DNA of 64,000 nucleotides, taken from the NCBI GenBank assembly GCA_948567375.1, contig OX419760.1:20150001-20214000 (forward strand), read 5' to 3'. The notes under the pieces were generated by a model. It was not told the origin of the DNA and searched no databases. It worked only from the letters and a program-made list of their open reading frames with translations. Source of the stretch: Lunularia cruciata. Lineage: Eukaryota; Streptophyta; Marchantiopsida; Lunulariales; Lunulariaceae. This document shows, piece by piece, positions 1 through 12,300 of this stretch. Within the stretch, counting starts at the first letter, position 1. Each line of letters begins with the position of its first letter. A program made the position numbers and the translations under genes.

Positions 1-24
1 TAAATAAGCTGGGACAATACTTAC

Positions 25-311
25 ATTTCAAACGCTTCCAGTCTATTTTCTTGACTGGTTGCTGCAAAGGCTGGCTGCTGTGGGTCTTGATCTTCATCGT
101 CTCCGGTGTATCTTGAGATGCTCAAATCACAATCCTTGGATACTTGCCGAGCAATTTTATCAACTCCTTCATCGGGTACAGTGTATTGGTACCCGTCTGT
201 AGTTCCTGATAATTCTAGCATTTGAGGGTACAAAGGTTTCGCAGCTGCTCCTCTCTCGCTCTTCCTGATATATGAGACTAGGATATTGATCTCATTGTCT
301 CGTTGTTGGAG
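25..311 (-). CDS. KIN9: Kinesin-9 exon 11 (coiled-coil region)
   Basis: 287 nt from acceptor AATAG|CTCCA to donor AAT|GTAAGT. It starts [17 protein letters not shown], nearly identical to the [11 protein letters not shown] block of KIF6, then has an acidic linker ([10 protein letters not shown]) and ends LEAFE plus 2 nt, where KIF6 proteins read EAFEIFK. The next exon lies outside the window. Confidence 0.9.
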
Positions 312-3300
312 CTATTTGCCGGCACATCACATACAAAGTAGTGTACGTTGGACAAGTTCAAACATATCTCTATCTAACTTGTCTAGTCAGTCTAACAACT
401 AGTGCTTAATACGAGTCCCAGTGCTTCAGAAAATCAACTGTCATCTAAGTCATAATCTATGGACACATAAAATTGAATCCAAAATGAAGATTAGGCATCG
501 CGAGGAGTGGGAAACCTGGTGATTCAAGTTACTTATGATTTCTTGAAGCCTCGGAATACTGTTTAGTTCTGTATTTTTCGCAGGTAACTCGGGGGATGAC
601 ACTTGTATCTGCGTCTCGGTCAATATGGGATCCTTGTTCTCACTTTTAGAACATATAAGTTCTTTAAACAACTGAAATGCTGCTCGAATCTGTATTATGG
701 ATCCTGTGCAATACGTCAAACCAACAGAAAAAATGCAAAACAGTAAAAATGTCTACGGATTACTTGAATCAGATGACCGGCAAGATTATCTGGAGTACAA
801 TACCTTACTGCACTCATGAAAGTTTTCTCTAGCTTGGATATTGAATACATAGATATATGAGAGCATAAGCCGTTCCCATACGCCTCATGTTCCCAGATTG
901 GATATGTAGGGCACGGTTTATCCAAACTTCATGAAGTGCAAATGATAGATAAGCAAGATGTACACTATTCATAATATTAGAATAATGAAAAATCCAAAAG
1001 GCAAAAAGCATGCAATGTAACTTGAGACAAAAGTATAATTGAAACAAATTGAGAATAACATATGGTTAATGGACTAGTAAATTAACTAGTACATTAACTA
1101 ATAAACAAATATGAAATCTGGAACATCTATGCAAATTGCAAAAAATAAAAAACATGATGTAATAAACACATAAACCGCCTGTAAGTAAACCGTGTATGAA
1201 CGACTTAAAAAAAACGTGAGCTGGAGCCTGTAAGTAAGCAGTGTAAGATTTATTAAAAAAAAAACGTGAGCTGGAGTCGAGTAGGGACACTGTAGACACG
1301 AGATGTCAAACCAGGAATAAGGCAAAGAGCGAATGAAGGGAATTAGTTGGGGAATGGAGGAAGGAAACAATGCGAGAGATATTGGAGGGTGTGGCTGCAA
1401 AAACATGTGGAAATCTTTCAGAGAACGGGGAAGTAGAGCAAGCGTTGGAGGACTGGATATAGAGAAATGAGGACCGAAGCCGTTCATCAAACGGGAGATC
1501 TAGAATATTGAATGCAAATACTAAGCAAACATGAAAACAAGATAGTAACATCTGATTGAATTAAAACATAAGTAAATGTAACCTTGAAACATTGTAATAG
1601 CAACACCTATATTTTAATTGCATGCATCGATTCAACAGAACGCCTGCATGTATGCAGAAAAAACATCATCGAATAAAAACCTAAGCCTAAATGTGACTTG
1701 GAAACAATCTAATACTAACAACTATATCTGAGATGCATGTATGGATGCGGATACAGAACACCCGCATAAGTAGAGAAATAAAAACAACAGGAAGAAGTGG
1801 CAACCTAACGAGGCAAATCAAAAAGATTGAAATAAACAGAAGTTGAGAGTCAAGTAGAAGTCTGGAAATCACGTCAAGGACGATCTTCTGAGAATCAGAA
1901 AACGAAATTTGTGAAAGATGTATGAGTCAGAGCACTGGAAGTATGAAATCGTTCAATGAGAATCATAAAACGAAATTTGTGAAAGATGTATGAGTCAGAG
2001 CACTGGAAGTATAAAATCGCTCAAAGAATGAAGGAAGACTTGCAAAGCATTGGAAGACTGGATATAGTATATCGCAACAAGCGCTATCGATGCCTGACTC
2101 CCGAGAAACTATCGGAGGACTAGATATAAAGAAATGAGGACACATACAGTTCTCGCAGAACTCATTAAATGTAAATGAGATACAAGATATGTAAAATAAA
2201 CTAGATATGTAAAATAAGAAGTACGGCAAACATTTGATCGAACGATAGCAGAAATAAATCTAACCTGGAAAACATGTAAAGAGTAAAATCTATATACCAA
2301 TAACCTGCATTTGTACAGTGGAAACAGAGCAAATCGTGCCACTAGAGAAATAAAATTGGAAACAGAACAAATCGTGCCACTAGAGAAATAAAATTGACTT
2401 GATGCGCTAAAAGAGAAAGATCGATTAGACCCACGTAGAAAACCATGTAGAAGCTAGGAAAATGCAAGTCGAGGAAGAACCTAGAGTCAACCCGAAACGA
2501 ATGGAAACTTGAAAATGTGAGAGCACATTGAGGTTGGGGGAAGGAAATTCAAGAAAGATCCGTGAGTCAGATAGAGTATATAGCAACATGTGCTATGAAC
2601 ACATGAGTCCTTAAACAGTGAAACAACTGAAGGAAGCAGAAAGCTGAGAAAAAAACTTGAAATGTGAGATCACATTGAGGTTGGGGGAAGGAAATTCAAG
2701 CAAGATCCGTGAGTCTGATAGAGTATATAGCAAAATGTGCTATGAACACATGAGTCCTAAAACACTGAAACAATTGAAGGAAGCAGAAAGCTGTGAAAAA
2801 AACCTCTTTGAAATCACATACAACTTCATCCATGCCAAACTAGCTGAGCGAATGTCAATACCCCTCGAATCAAACTGAGTTTCTGTTTGAAAGCTCATAA
2901 GTGCCAAGGCACTCATGGGCACCTTTGAGCTTGGATACGGATATAGGAGGACAGATTCCATTGGAGGAACGGGAGATCCAGAGGTCATTAGATGCATATG
3001 CAGTGCAGATGAAATGACAATAAAATAAAACCAGAACTGAATGAAATTTCACACAAAAAGAAATGAAATGTAGTTCATAAATAGCAGGTTTTATCAAGCA
3101 TGGACCACATATAACTACATGTCGAGAATATGTCAACCAATATGTACTAAGAAAACCGATGAACATGGATATAGAGAAATGAGGACAGAAGCCACTCGAG
3201 GAATGGGAGATCCAGAACTGATAGAATGCAAATGAGATGCAAGATAGGTAAAGTATAAAAGATAGCAAACATCTGATTCGAATGAAAGCATAAATAAACG

Positions 3301-6300
3301 TAACCTGGAAACATATCAAAAGTAATACATGTATACCATTAACATGCACTGGAAAAGCAGAAACAAAAGAATAGTGCATATAGAGAAATAAAATCAACTT
3401 GATGAGTCATAGGAGAAAGATTTAGATAGACAGAAGTCAAAAATCAAAGTTGCAGCTAGGAAATCTAAAGTCGTGGAAGATCCGTGACTCAGCCCGAATA
3501 TATGAATTTGCTCACATAACAAGGGAAGAAGAGCGAAGCATTAGAGGACTGGATATAGATTATGATGAGAACTGTTGTTTCTGCTCCTCTGAAGTAGAAG
3601 ATCTATCAGTCATTCTAATCTCTGATATCACTAACTCACAGAAATACTAGACATCTCTCATTTGTATTAGAGCTCAATGATAGCACACAAGTTTACTCCC
3701 GTAGCATTATTAACACCTAATATTGAAATAACATAGAACACACCTAAGATGATGTTAAGCAGCTCAGGACTTCAGGAAATGCTAGGGTGTTAGGAATCAC
3801 CCTTGTAAAACAATTGATTTAAACAAGTGCAGAAAATACTCATATTTACAAATAAGCAAACCCTAGGAGGCTGCTTCGCACAACCTTAATTAGGGCTGCG
3901 CCCCACTTTACCCTAGTAGATATCTAGCATAGCTCTAGAAAAATCTAACACACCCTAAAAACTAGAAAATTCACTAAACTAGAGATTAACTAAAACTAAC
4001 ACCTCCACTTAATGAGAGTTTAGAACAATTCCCATTTTTACCACAAATTTTATGAGTTTATCTTTAGGTAATGCTTTTGTAAACACATTTGCTGTCATCT
4101 CTTGTATAGGATAGTAAACTAACTTCACAACATTTTCCTTTTCTTTCTCCTCTACATATCTTTTTCTAATCTCAATGTGGTTAGTCCTTGGGTGATGGAC
4201 AAGATTTTGTTCAACGCTATACTTCATGTATTGTCACAATACAATGTAGTAGGACTTTCCTGCTCAAAACCCATCTCCTTCAAAAGTCTCCTATTCCAGC
4301 TGACTTCTTGAGTAGCATTTGAGGCAGCCATGAATTTTGCCTCATTGTCACAATACAATGTAGTAGGACTTTCCTGCTCAAAACCCAGCTCCTTAAGAAG
4401 TCTCCTGTTCCAGCTGACTTCTTGAGTAGCATTTGAGGCAGCCATGAATTCTGCCTCAGTAGTAGACAATGCAATAGATGTTTTCCGTTTACTACACCAA
4501 TTGATTGCTCCACCATTAAGCATGATTACACATCCACTAGTTGATCTGCTGTTACCTATGTCATCTCCCCAACTAGCATCCGTATATGATTCAAGAGTAG
4601 GAGCAAGTATGTTCCTTTGCTTTCTGCACTCCAAGAATGTATCTTGATTACCTTTAAGTGTAGGAAAATGAGTAGTATGAATCTATTAACCTGAAAAAAT
4701 CCCTAAAATAGGATTATTTAGATACATAGAACTCTGAATTGAATTGAAGGTTATGCTAACATGTAACTCATGTAACTTGTGTGAAAATACTCTAATGTGT
4801 AGCACATGTAACTCATGTGAATAGTAACTTGCATGAACAGTAATCTAACAAAATTTTTCATTATAATTCTAAAACCCCTTCTTAATGGACGTTTTGTAAT
4901 TATCTGTTATCTATAACTCCTAATGCATGACAAAGCCTTGTATGTAGTTTTCTAGTCAATCCCTTAGTAAGAATGTCTGCAGTATTATCTCTGGTGTCCA
5001 CCCATGAAACAGATATCTCTTTGTCTTCCACATTTTCTCTAACAAAGTAGAATCTGATGTCTATATGCTTTGTTCTCTCATGCTGCTTTGTTGGAGTAAC
5101 AAGATCAATTCCGCTGTTGTTGTCACAGTACAACTTCATTGTTGCTCCAAGAAAACCCACGTCACTAAACAAGTGCTTAAGCCATACTGCTTCAGGTGCT
5201 GCCTTTGACAAGGCCATGTATTCAACTTCAATGTTGGATAAAGAAACATAAGCTTGCCTTTTGCTTGACTAACAGACAGGTGCATTACAAAAGATGATGC
5301 AGTATCCTCTTGTAGATTGTCTTGTGTCTTGATCTCCTCCCCAATCTGAGCTGGAGTACCCATGAATGGGAGTACTAGATCCACTATAAGTTAGGCCATG
5401 TGATAGTGTACCTTGAATGTACCGGAAAATCCTTTTGACAGCCTTCCAATGGTTCAAGCCATGATTTGCCATATACTTGGCAACTGAACTGAAAACATAA
5501 TATAGATCAGGCCTGCTGCTGACCATAGCTCACATCAAGCTCCCCACTGCAAATTAGTATTGTTTTATATACTCTCTCTCTCTTGATCAGTTTTTGGACA
5601 ATCTTGAAGACTTAATCTCACTCTTGACTCTACAAAATTGTAAAATGTTTACAATCTTGCATATGAAAATGAGTAAGAATCTTTCTTAAATATCTCTCTT
5701 GAAATAGACTGATCTTTCTTTGTTTTTTGTCTATTGTGACTTGCAACTGAAGACAATGACTAATCTCTCCCACATCAGTCATCTCAAACCCTATTTAAGA
5801 GACTCTTTGATAGAGAGGAGAAGAGAAAGATTATTGTTGGCAAGGATGCAATCATCTACATAAAGAGGTAAGATGACAAAATGAGAACAAGAATGGAAGA
5901 TATAGAGATTAGAATCAGCTCCACAGCCCTCAAATCCCAAACCTAGTAAAAATTGATCAAACTTGTCATACCACTATCAGGCAGATTGTTTGAGGCCATA
6001 TAAAGCCTTGAAGAGCTATAAAACCAATTGCCCTTGTTTAGTGGCTTGTTGCTGCTTAAGCTTATCAAGAGTCAGCTAGCCAAGAGGAATGTGCATGTAG
6101 ATTTTCTCAATCAATGTGCCATTGAGAAAAGTAGTTTTGACATCAAGAGCATGCACTTCCAAATCATTTTGAGCTGAGTAAGCAAGCAGCACGTCAATTT
6201 TTGTCAATTTGACAACATGAGAGTAGGTCTCTATGTAGTCAATACTTGGAACTTGAGAGAAATCATGAGCAACAAGTCTAGCCTTGTACCTTTGGATCAA

Positions 6301-9300
6301 GCCTTGTGCATTGTATTTCTTCTGAAAAATCCACTTATAGGTGATTGCCTTGCGACCTGTTGGTAACTTGGTGATGAACCATGTTTGATTTTTCTCTATA
6401 GATTGAAGCTCATCTTGAATACCCTTGAACCATTTTTTGGAATCAGGTCCAATAATAGCAGCTTCATAAGTGTCAAGATCAAGGTCACATACAAAATAAT
6501 GCTCACTTAATGCATAAGTAGACTCCAACAATGTATCCTACTTTTAAACTTGAGTGTGAACCCTGGTACGACATGTCCTCTCAGGAAGTTTGGCGCCAAA
6601 TCTCAAGTCCAGGCCGGTGCCGGTGCTGGCTCTCAGGCGCCAGACAGGCATGCGGCGCCAGAGCCCCCACGCGGGTCTGCCTGACAGCGCTTGCTCCAAC
6701 CTTTAGGGTGGCGCCCATGTCAGAGTCATCATGGTCCCGAGTCCTAGGACTTGAGCTTCAGCCTTCGGGCGCACAAGCGCTTGGGAGCTGCATTCTCCAC
6801 CAATCCACAGAGTTTACAGAAGCTGTTGGATTCTCTTCTCTTGTTTTGCAATCAAAACAAAGATGGAGGTGAACCTTGATAAGTCCAAGGTGATTGTGGT
6901 GGGTTCTACAGGTATCACACCTTTCTTTTTTGATGGACAGCAATTGGAGCAGGTTTCTTCTTATTAGAACTTGGGCCTTGAGTTTTCTCATCACTATAGT
7001 TGGTCTATTTGTGTGAAGATGAGAATCAATGCAGGGTTTGGAGCTTTGTATTCACTCATGAACCGCTCTAGACTTTCTCATCTTACCACATGGGAGTTGA
7101 AGAAGGTGTTGTTCAGATCTCTTGTGCAGTCGGTGATTCTCTATGGTGCTCAGATTTGGGGTCCAGGTACTAAGAAGACATGGTGGCAAAAGGTGGAGAA
7201 AGTTCAGAAATTGTTTGTGTGATGAACTTGGGGTGAGGACTCAAACTCCCTATGGATTGCTGCTTGCTGAAATAGGGTTTTTGCCTCTTGAGGCTGAAGC
7301 TTTGTTTTTAGCTCTCACATATGCCACAAAGGTGAGGTCTATGGAGCATGAGAGACTTCCCTTCCAAGCATTTTGTGCCACTCTATCTGCTGGTTGGTAT
7401 ATAGATCTGATTGCATGGGGCACAAGGTGGAATGTTTCTGAGCAACATTGGAGATTGAAGCCTATTGCACTACAAGAAGTGATCAAGGAGCAGTTCTTAC
7501 TTTGCTTATGGCAGCAACCCGGTACCTAGATGGTGTTCTATCAACAGTTTGTAAATCCTATGTTGGTGTATTGTGAACAAGACTACCTCTTGGCTAGTAT
7601 TTCTACTTCACTTAGACATGTTATTGCTCAATATAGAACTAGTTCTCATAGACTAGAAGTAGAACAAGGACGTTGGCAATAGATAGAGCACTCTATGCGA
7701 CTTTGCAAATTGTGTATTATGAGCAAAGTTGAGGATGAGCATCATGTGTTTGTTGATTGCCCTTGTTCCATGCAGATTAGAGTTAGACATCACATTACTT
7801 GTAGTGATTTCTCAACTCTCTTACAGGTTGAAGCTTTAGTGTTAGGGAAGTACATGACCGAGGTTAGTTTACATCGGACCAATTTATTACAGATTGGTCA
7901 GATGCCCTAGGCCCTTGCCTAGGCTCACATTTCATGTGTTTGTATTGTGTTTCCAGCCTTTTGACTCTTTGGGTCTTTCGGGCTTTATATTTCATTGTTC
8001 ATTGTTCATTGTTCATTGTATAGAAGGTGCTTGGACAGCACCTAGAGAAGGTAGAGTTTTTGGCCTCCTAGTGTAAACAATGGTAGAGGATCCTTAGGAC
8101 CAATGTAGAGTACTAGAACTACAAGGTAATGGAGAAGGAATTGTTGGAGCTAGAAGATTGTAGAGAGGATGCAATTGAGTAGGAGTTGGTGGAGATAGAC
8201 TATGGGTGAACTGAGATCTAGAAGCAAGAGAGGAAATGAAAATTTTTGGATCACAAAAAAAATCTAGTTGAACATCCTAAGTGTTAGAACATTGCTTATG
8301 TTCATGAGCATACATATTTCCCTGAAATTGAACATCTCTTGATAGAAAAATGGAGTTATCATATATCTTCTGTAGTCTATAAGCTTTACTATTGTGATCA
8401 TAGCCGAGGAAGATACACTTGGAAGACTTAGAATCAAGTTTAGATCTAGAAGAAGATGGAACATGTGCATAAGCAATGCATCCAAAAATGCAAAGTAGGG
8501 ATATATTAGGTTTATAACCAAACTAGAGTTGGAAGGGTGTGAACTTAGAGGAGACAGCTTTGGTAGAAAGTTGGCGGTGTGTAGTGCCTCTCCTCAATAA
8601 GGCTTAGGGAGGCCAAACTCAAATAACATAGTGCGTACTGCTTCCACCAATGTTTTGTTCTTTCTCTTAGCAACACCATTTTGTTAAGGAGTATGTGGAG
8701 TGCAGAACTGGCACATGATACCTTTGCCTTTGCAAAAAAGATGAAAATCTGTAAATTTGTATTCACCTCCATTGTTTAAGTGCATCACCTGGACTTTCTG
8801 ATTGAGTTGAGTCCTTGCATAGTTTATATATTCTTCAAAAGAAGTAAAAACTTCATGTTTGAACTTGAGTAGATACAAAAATGTGTACCTTGTGTAATCA
8901 TCAATGAATGTCACAAAGTAAATGTAACCGGTGTAGGTAGAAAAAAGAGATGGGATCACAAACATCAGAATGGATGAGAGCCAATGGAATAGTGGCTCTA
9001 GTAGCTCCTTCTTGAGGTAAGGAAATTTCAGTATGCTTGCCATGAAGACAAGGTGAACAAACAGGAAAGAAATTAGGATGGATCCGATCCATCCCAACAA
9101 CCAGATCTTTGTCTTGTAGAAGTTGAGGTAAGGAAATTTGAGTTTGCTTTCCATGAAGACAAGGTGAACAAACAAGAAAAAAATTAGGATGGATCCAGTC
9201 TATCCCAACAACTAGATCTTTGTCTTGTAGAAGTTGAAGTCTATTCTTGCTGATGTGCCCAAGTCGTCAATGCCATAGGGAAGCAATAGTACAATGAACA

Positions 9301-12300
9301 ATGAACAATGAAATATAAAGCCCAGAAGACCCAAAGAGTCAAAAGGCTGGAAATAGTAGAAGATGTATCCCTGGTTGGAATAAAGATTGTAGCAGCTTGA
9401 GATGACTGAGACTAAGCTGATGTAAAGACTATAGCATCTTGAGGTTGCTCAATTGACTCTCCCAAAAGCCAAAAGTTATCCAATCTAGAAGACAATGCAA
9501 TCAGATTCTACAAATCATCATAAAGGAAAATATTGTTTTCCTTTAACTAAAATGATCCATACGACTTGCTCAACTGAAGTGTTGAATAGAGATTTTTGTT
9601 CAACAAAGGAACATGTAGAACATCTTCTAGCATGTAGGAGTTCCCTTATCAAGCAAGCTTAATGTTAACTGGCCTATGGCCTAGAATAGAATGTTGGAAC
9701 CATCAGCTAAGTAAACTTGTCTAGGTGGTGAGTATGCTTCATAGACCAGGAAATAGGTTCATTGGTAGGTCATGTGCTAAGAAGCATGTCGAAGTACCAT
9801 TGCTTGTCCTAAGTGACTGAAGGAACAACATCAATATTGTACAAAGAGAGGTGAGTTGTAGAAACATTGGTGTGATGGTGTTCCTTGCCTCCTTTCTCCC
9901 TTGCATCAGCAATGCGCTTGCAAAAGTCTTTGATGTGATGTCCCTTCTTTGAACAGTAGTGACAGATGATAGAAGGTCTGAAGGAATTTCCTCCAAAAGA
10001 TGTAGGGAAATAACTCTGATTTTGATTGGAAGATCTACTGAAAGAGTTCTGACCAAGGGAAGGATTCTGACCAAAAACTCTACTAAAAGAGTTCTGACCA
10101 TTGGAAGGATTCTGACTAGAAGATCAGTTCTAACCAGAAAAACCATGAGATTCATTCTTCCAACTCCCCTTGCCTTTACCTTTGTTTCTGTAAGAAGATG
10201 TAGAGCCTTGTGTGACTACTAGAGCAAGTTTTTGCTCTATAAGACCTTCATACTTCATACTGATCTCTTCTTGAAGAAGAAGAACAATGACATCAGAGAG
10301 ATGTTGTGCTTTCTGTGTTTGCAATCATTGCAGAAAATAATTGAAACTAGAAGACATAGATCTCATCAAATGAAGCTTAGCTTGTTGATCATCAATTGGG
10401 TTGTTCATTGTAGCTAATTGGGTGAGGACTACAAATTTTTTTTTGCTATAGTGGTGCCTTCATGCATCTTCAAATTCATCAAAGTGTCCAATAGGTACAT
10501 GATTGTGACATCATTGGTACCTTCGTACATGGTAGTCAAATCCATCCATGCTTTGCTTGCCAACATGTACATACTAATGGTAAGAACAAATTAATAAGCT
10601 AATGTTGAATTTATTGCTTCAAGAGCAACAAGATCTCCTATGCTCCTAATCAGGTAGAAACAATGAAACAATGAAATATAAAGCCCGGAAGACCCAAAGA
10701 GTCAAAAGGCTCAAAACACAATAAAAAACACATGAAATGTGAGCCTAGGCCAAAGCCTACGGCATCTGACCAATCTGTAACAAATTGGTCCAATGTAAAC
10801 TAATCTCTATCATATATTTCCCTAACGCTAAAGCTTCAACCTGTAAGAGAGTAGAGAAATCACTACAAGTAATCTGATGTCTAACTCTAATCTGCATGTA
10901 ACAAGGGCAATCAACAAACACATTGTGCTCATCCTCAACTTTGCTCATAGTACACAATTTGCAAAGTCTCATGGAGTGCTCTATCTACTGCCAACGTCCT
11001 TGTTCTACTTCTAGTCTATGAGAACTAGTTCTATATTGAGTAATAACATGTCTACGTGAAGTAGAAATCGTAGCCAAGAGATAATCTTGCTCACAATACA
11101 CCAACATAGGATTTACAAATTGCTGGTAGAACACCATCTTGGTACCGGGTTGCTGCCATAAGCAAAGTAAAAACTGCTCCTTGATCACTTCTCGTAGTGC
11201 AATGGGCTCTAATCTCCAATGTCGCTCAAAAACATTCCACCTTGTGGTCCATGCAATCAGATTTGTATACCAACCAATAGATAGAGTGGCACAAAAAGCT
11301 TGGTAGGGAAGTCTCTCATGCTCCATGGACCTCACCTTAATGGCATATGTGAGAGCTAAAAACAAAGCTTTAGCCTCAAGAGGAAAAAACACAGTTTCAA
11401 CAAGCACCAATAAATAAGGAGTTTGAGTCCTCATCCCAAGTTCATCATACAAAAACAATTTTTGAACTTTTTCCATATTTTGTCACCATGTCTTCTTAGT
11501 ACCCGGATCCCAAATCTGAACACCAAAATGAACCACCGACTGCACAAGAGATCTGAATAGCACCTTCTTCAACTCCCATGTGGTAAGATGAGCAAGTCTA
11601 GAGCGATTCATGAGTGAATACAAAGCTCTAAACCCTGCATTGATTCTCATCTTGACACAAGTAGACCAAATATAGTCATGAGAAAACTCAAGGCCCAAGT
11701 ACTTATAGGAAGAAACCTGCTCCAATTGCTGTCCATCAAAAAAGAAAGTTGTGACACCTTTGGAACCCACCACAATCACCTTGGACTTGTCAAGGTTCAC
11801 TTCCATCTTTGTTTGATTGCAAAAGCAAAGTAGAGAATCCAACAGCTTTTGTAAGCTTTGTGGATTGGTGGAGAGAAGCACTACATCATCGGCATAAAGG
11901 AGTGCATGTATCATCAAAGAGCCAACCTGTACACCTGTAGCTGCACCTTCCATGAGTAGTCTCTCTAGATCATCAACAAAGATTCCAAACAAAGTTGGAG
12001 ATAAAGAACAGCCTTGAATCACACCCATTGTGCTAAGGACATCTTGAGAGCTCAAAGATGAAAGTCTCACAACCACTTTCCCATAGAGTCTAAAGATAGC
12101 ACTAATCAGATCAGCTGAAACACCAATTTCAATGAGTCTCTCACTTAGAGATTTCCTAAGCACCTTATCAAAGGCCTTCCTGAAATCAATAAATGCAACA
12201 TAGAGAACTCTTGCAACACCTTTAGATTTCCACCACAAAACATGGAGTACCAATAGGTGATCCAAAGTACTAAAGCCTGATCTGAAACCAGCTTGGCACT

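Larger units (their letters stand above)
704..3557. repeat. Native intron segment with degenerate copies of repeat family R
   Basis: No coding sequence seen. From about 1440 to 3557 it contains several diverged pieces of a non-coding repeat (family R). Marks are 'gaagccgttc.aggaacgggagatc' near 1478, 2945 and 3195, and 'gctatgaacacatgagtcct' near 2593 and 2741. Open frames here on the minus strand translate to the same low-complexity string in each copy, so they are repeat shadows. The last copy is cut at 3562 by Copia-1 and resumes at 31883. Confidence 0.7.

Noticed and set aside
716-925. Possible extra kinesin exon near 815-770 ([17 protein letters not shown] on minus strand)
   Set aside because: Exons 9 and 10 already join in phase and match KIF6 without a gap; no room for this segment in the family alignment.
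1066-3397. Several minus-strand frames with similar strings ([19 protein letters not shown])
   Set aside because: Same string also arises at 59840-60079; it is the translation of repeat R, not a gene family.
7998-8019. Microsatellite (ttcattg)n as an independent repeat
   Set aside because: It is always at the 3' end of a LINE copy, so it is the LINE tail.
9960-10140. CRISPR-like or satellite array (ttctgacca..ggaaggattctgacc)
   Set aside because: Imperfect repeats that encode a Q/N/S-rich gag linker of Copia-2; units are not regular and there are no spacers.
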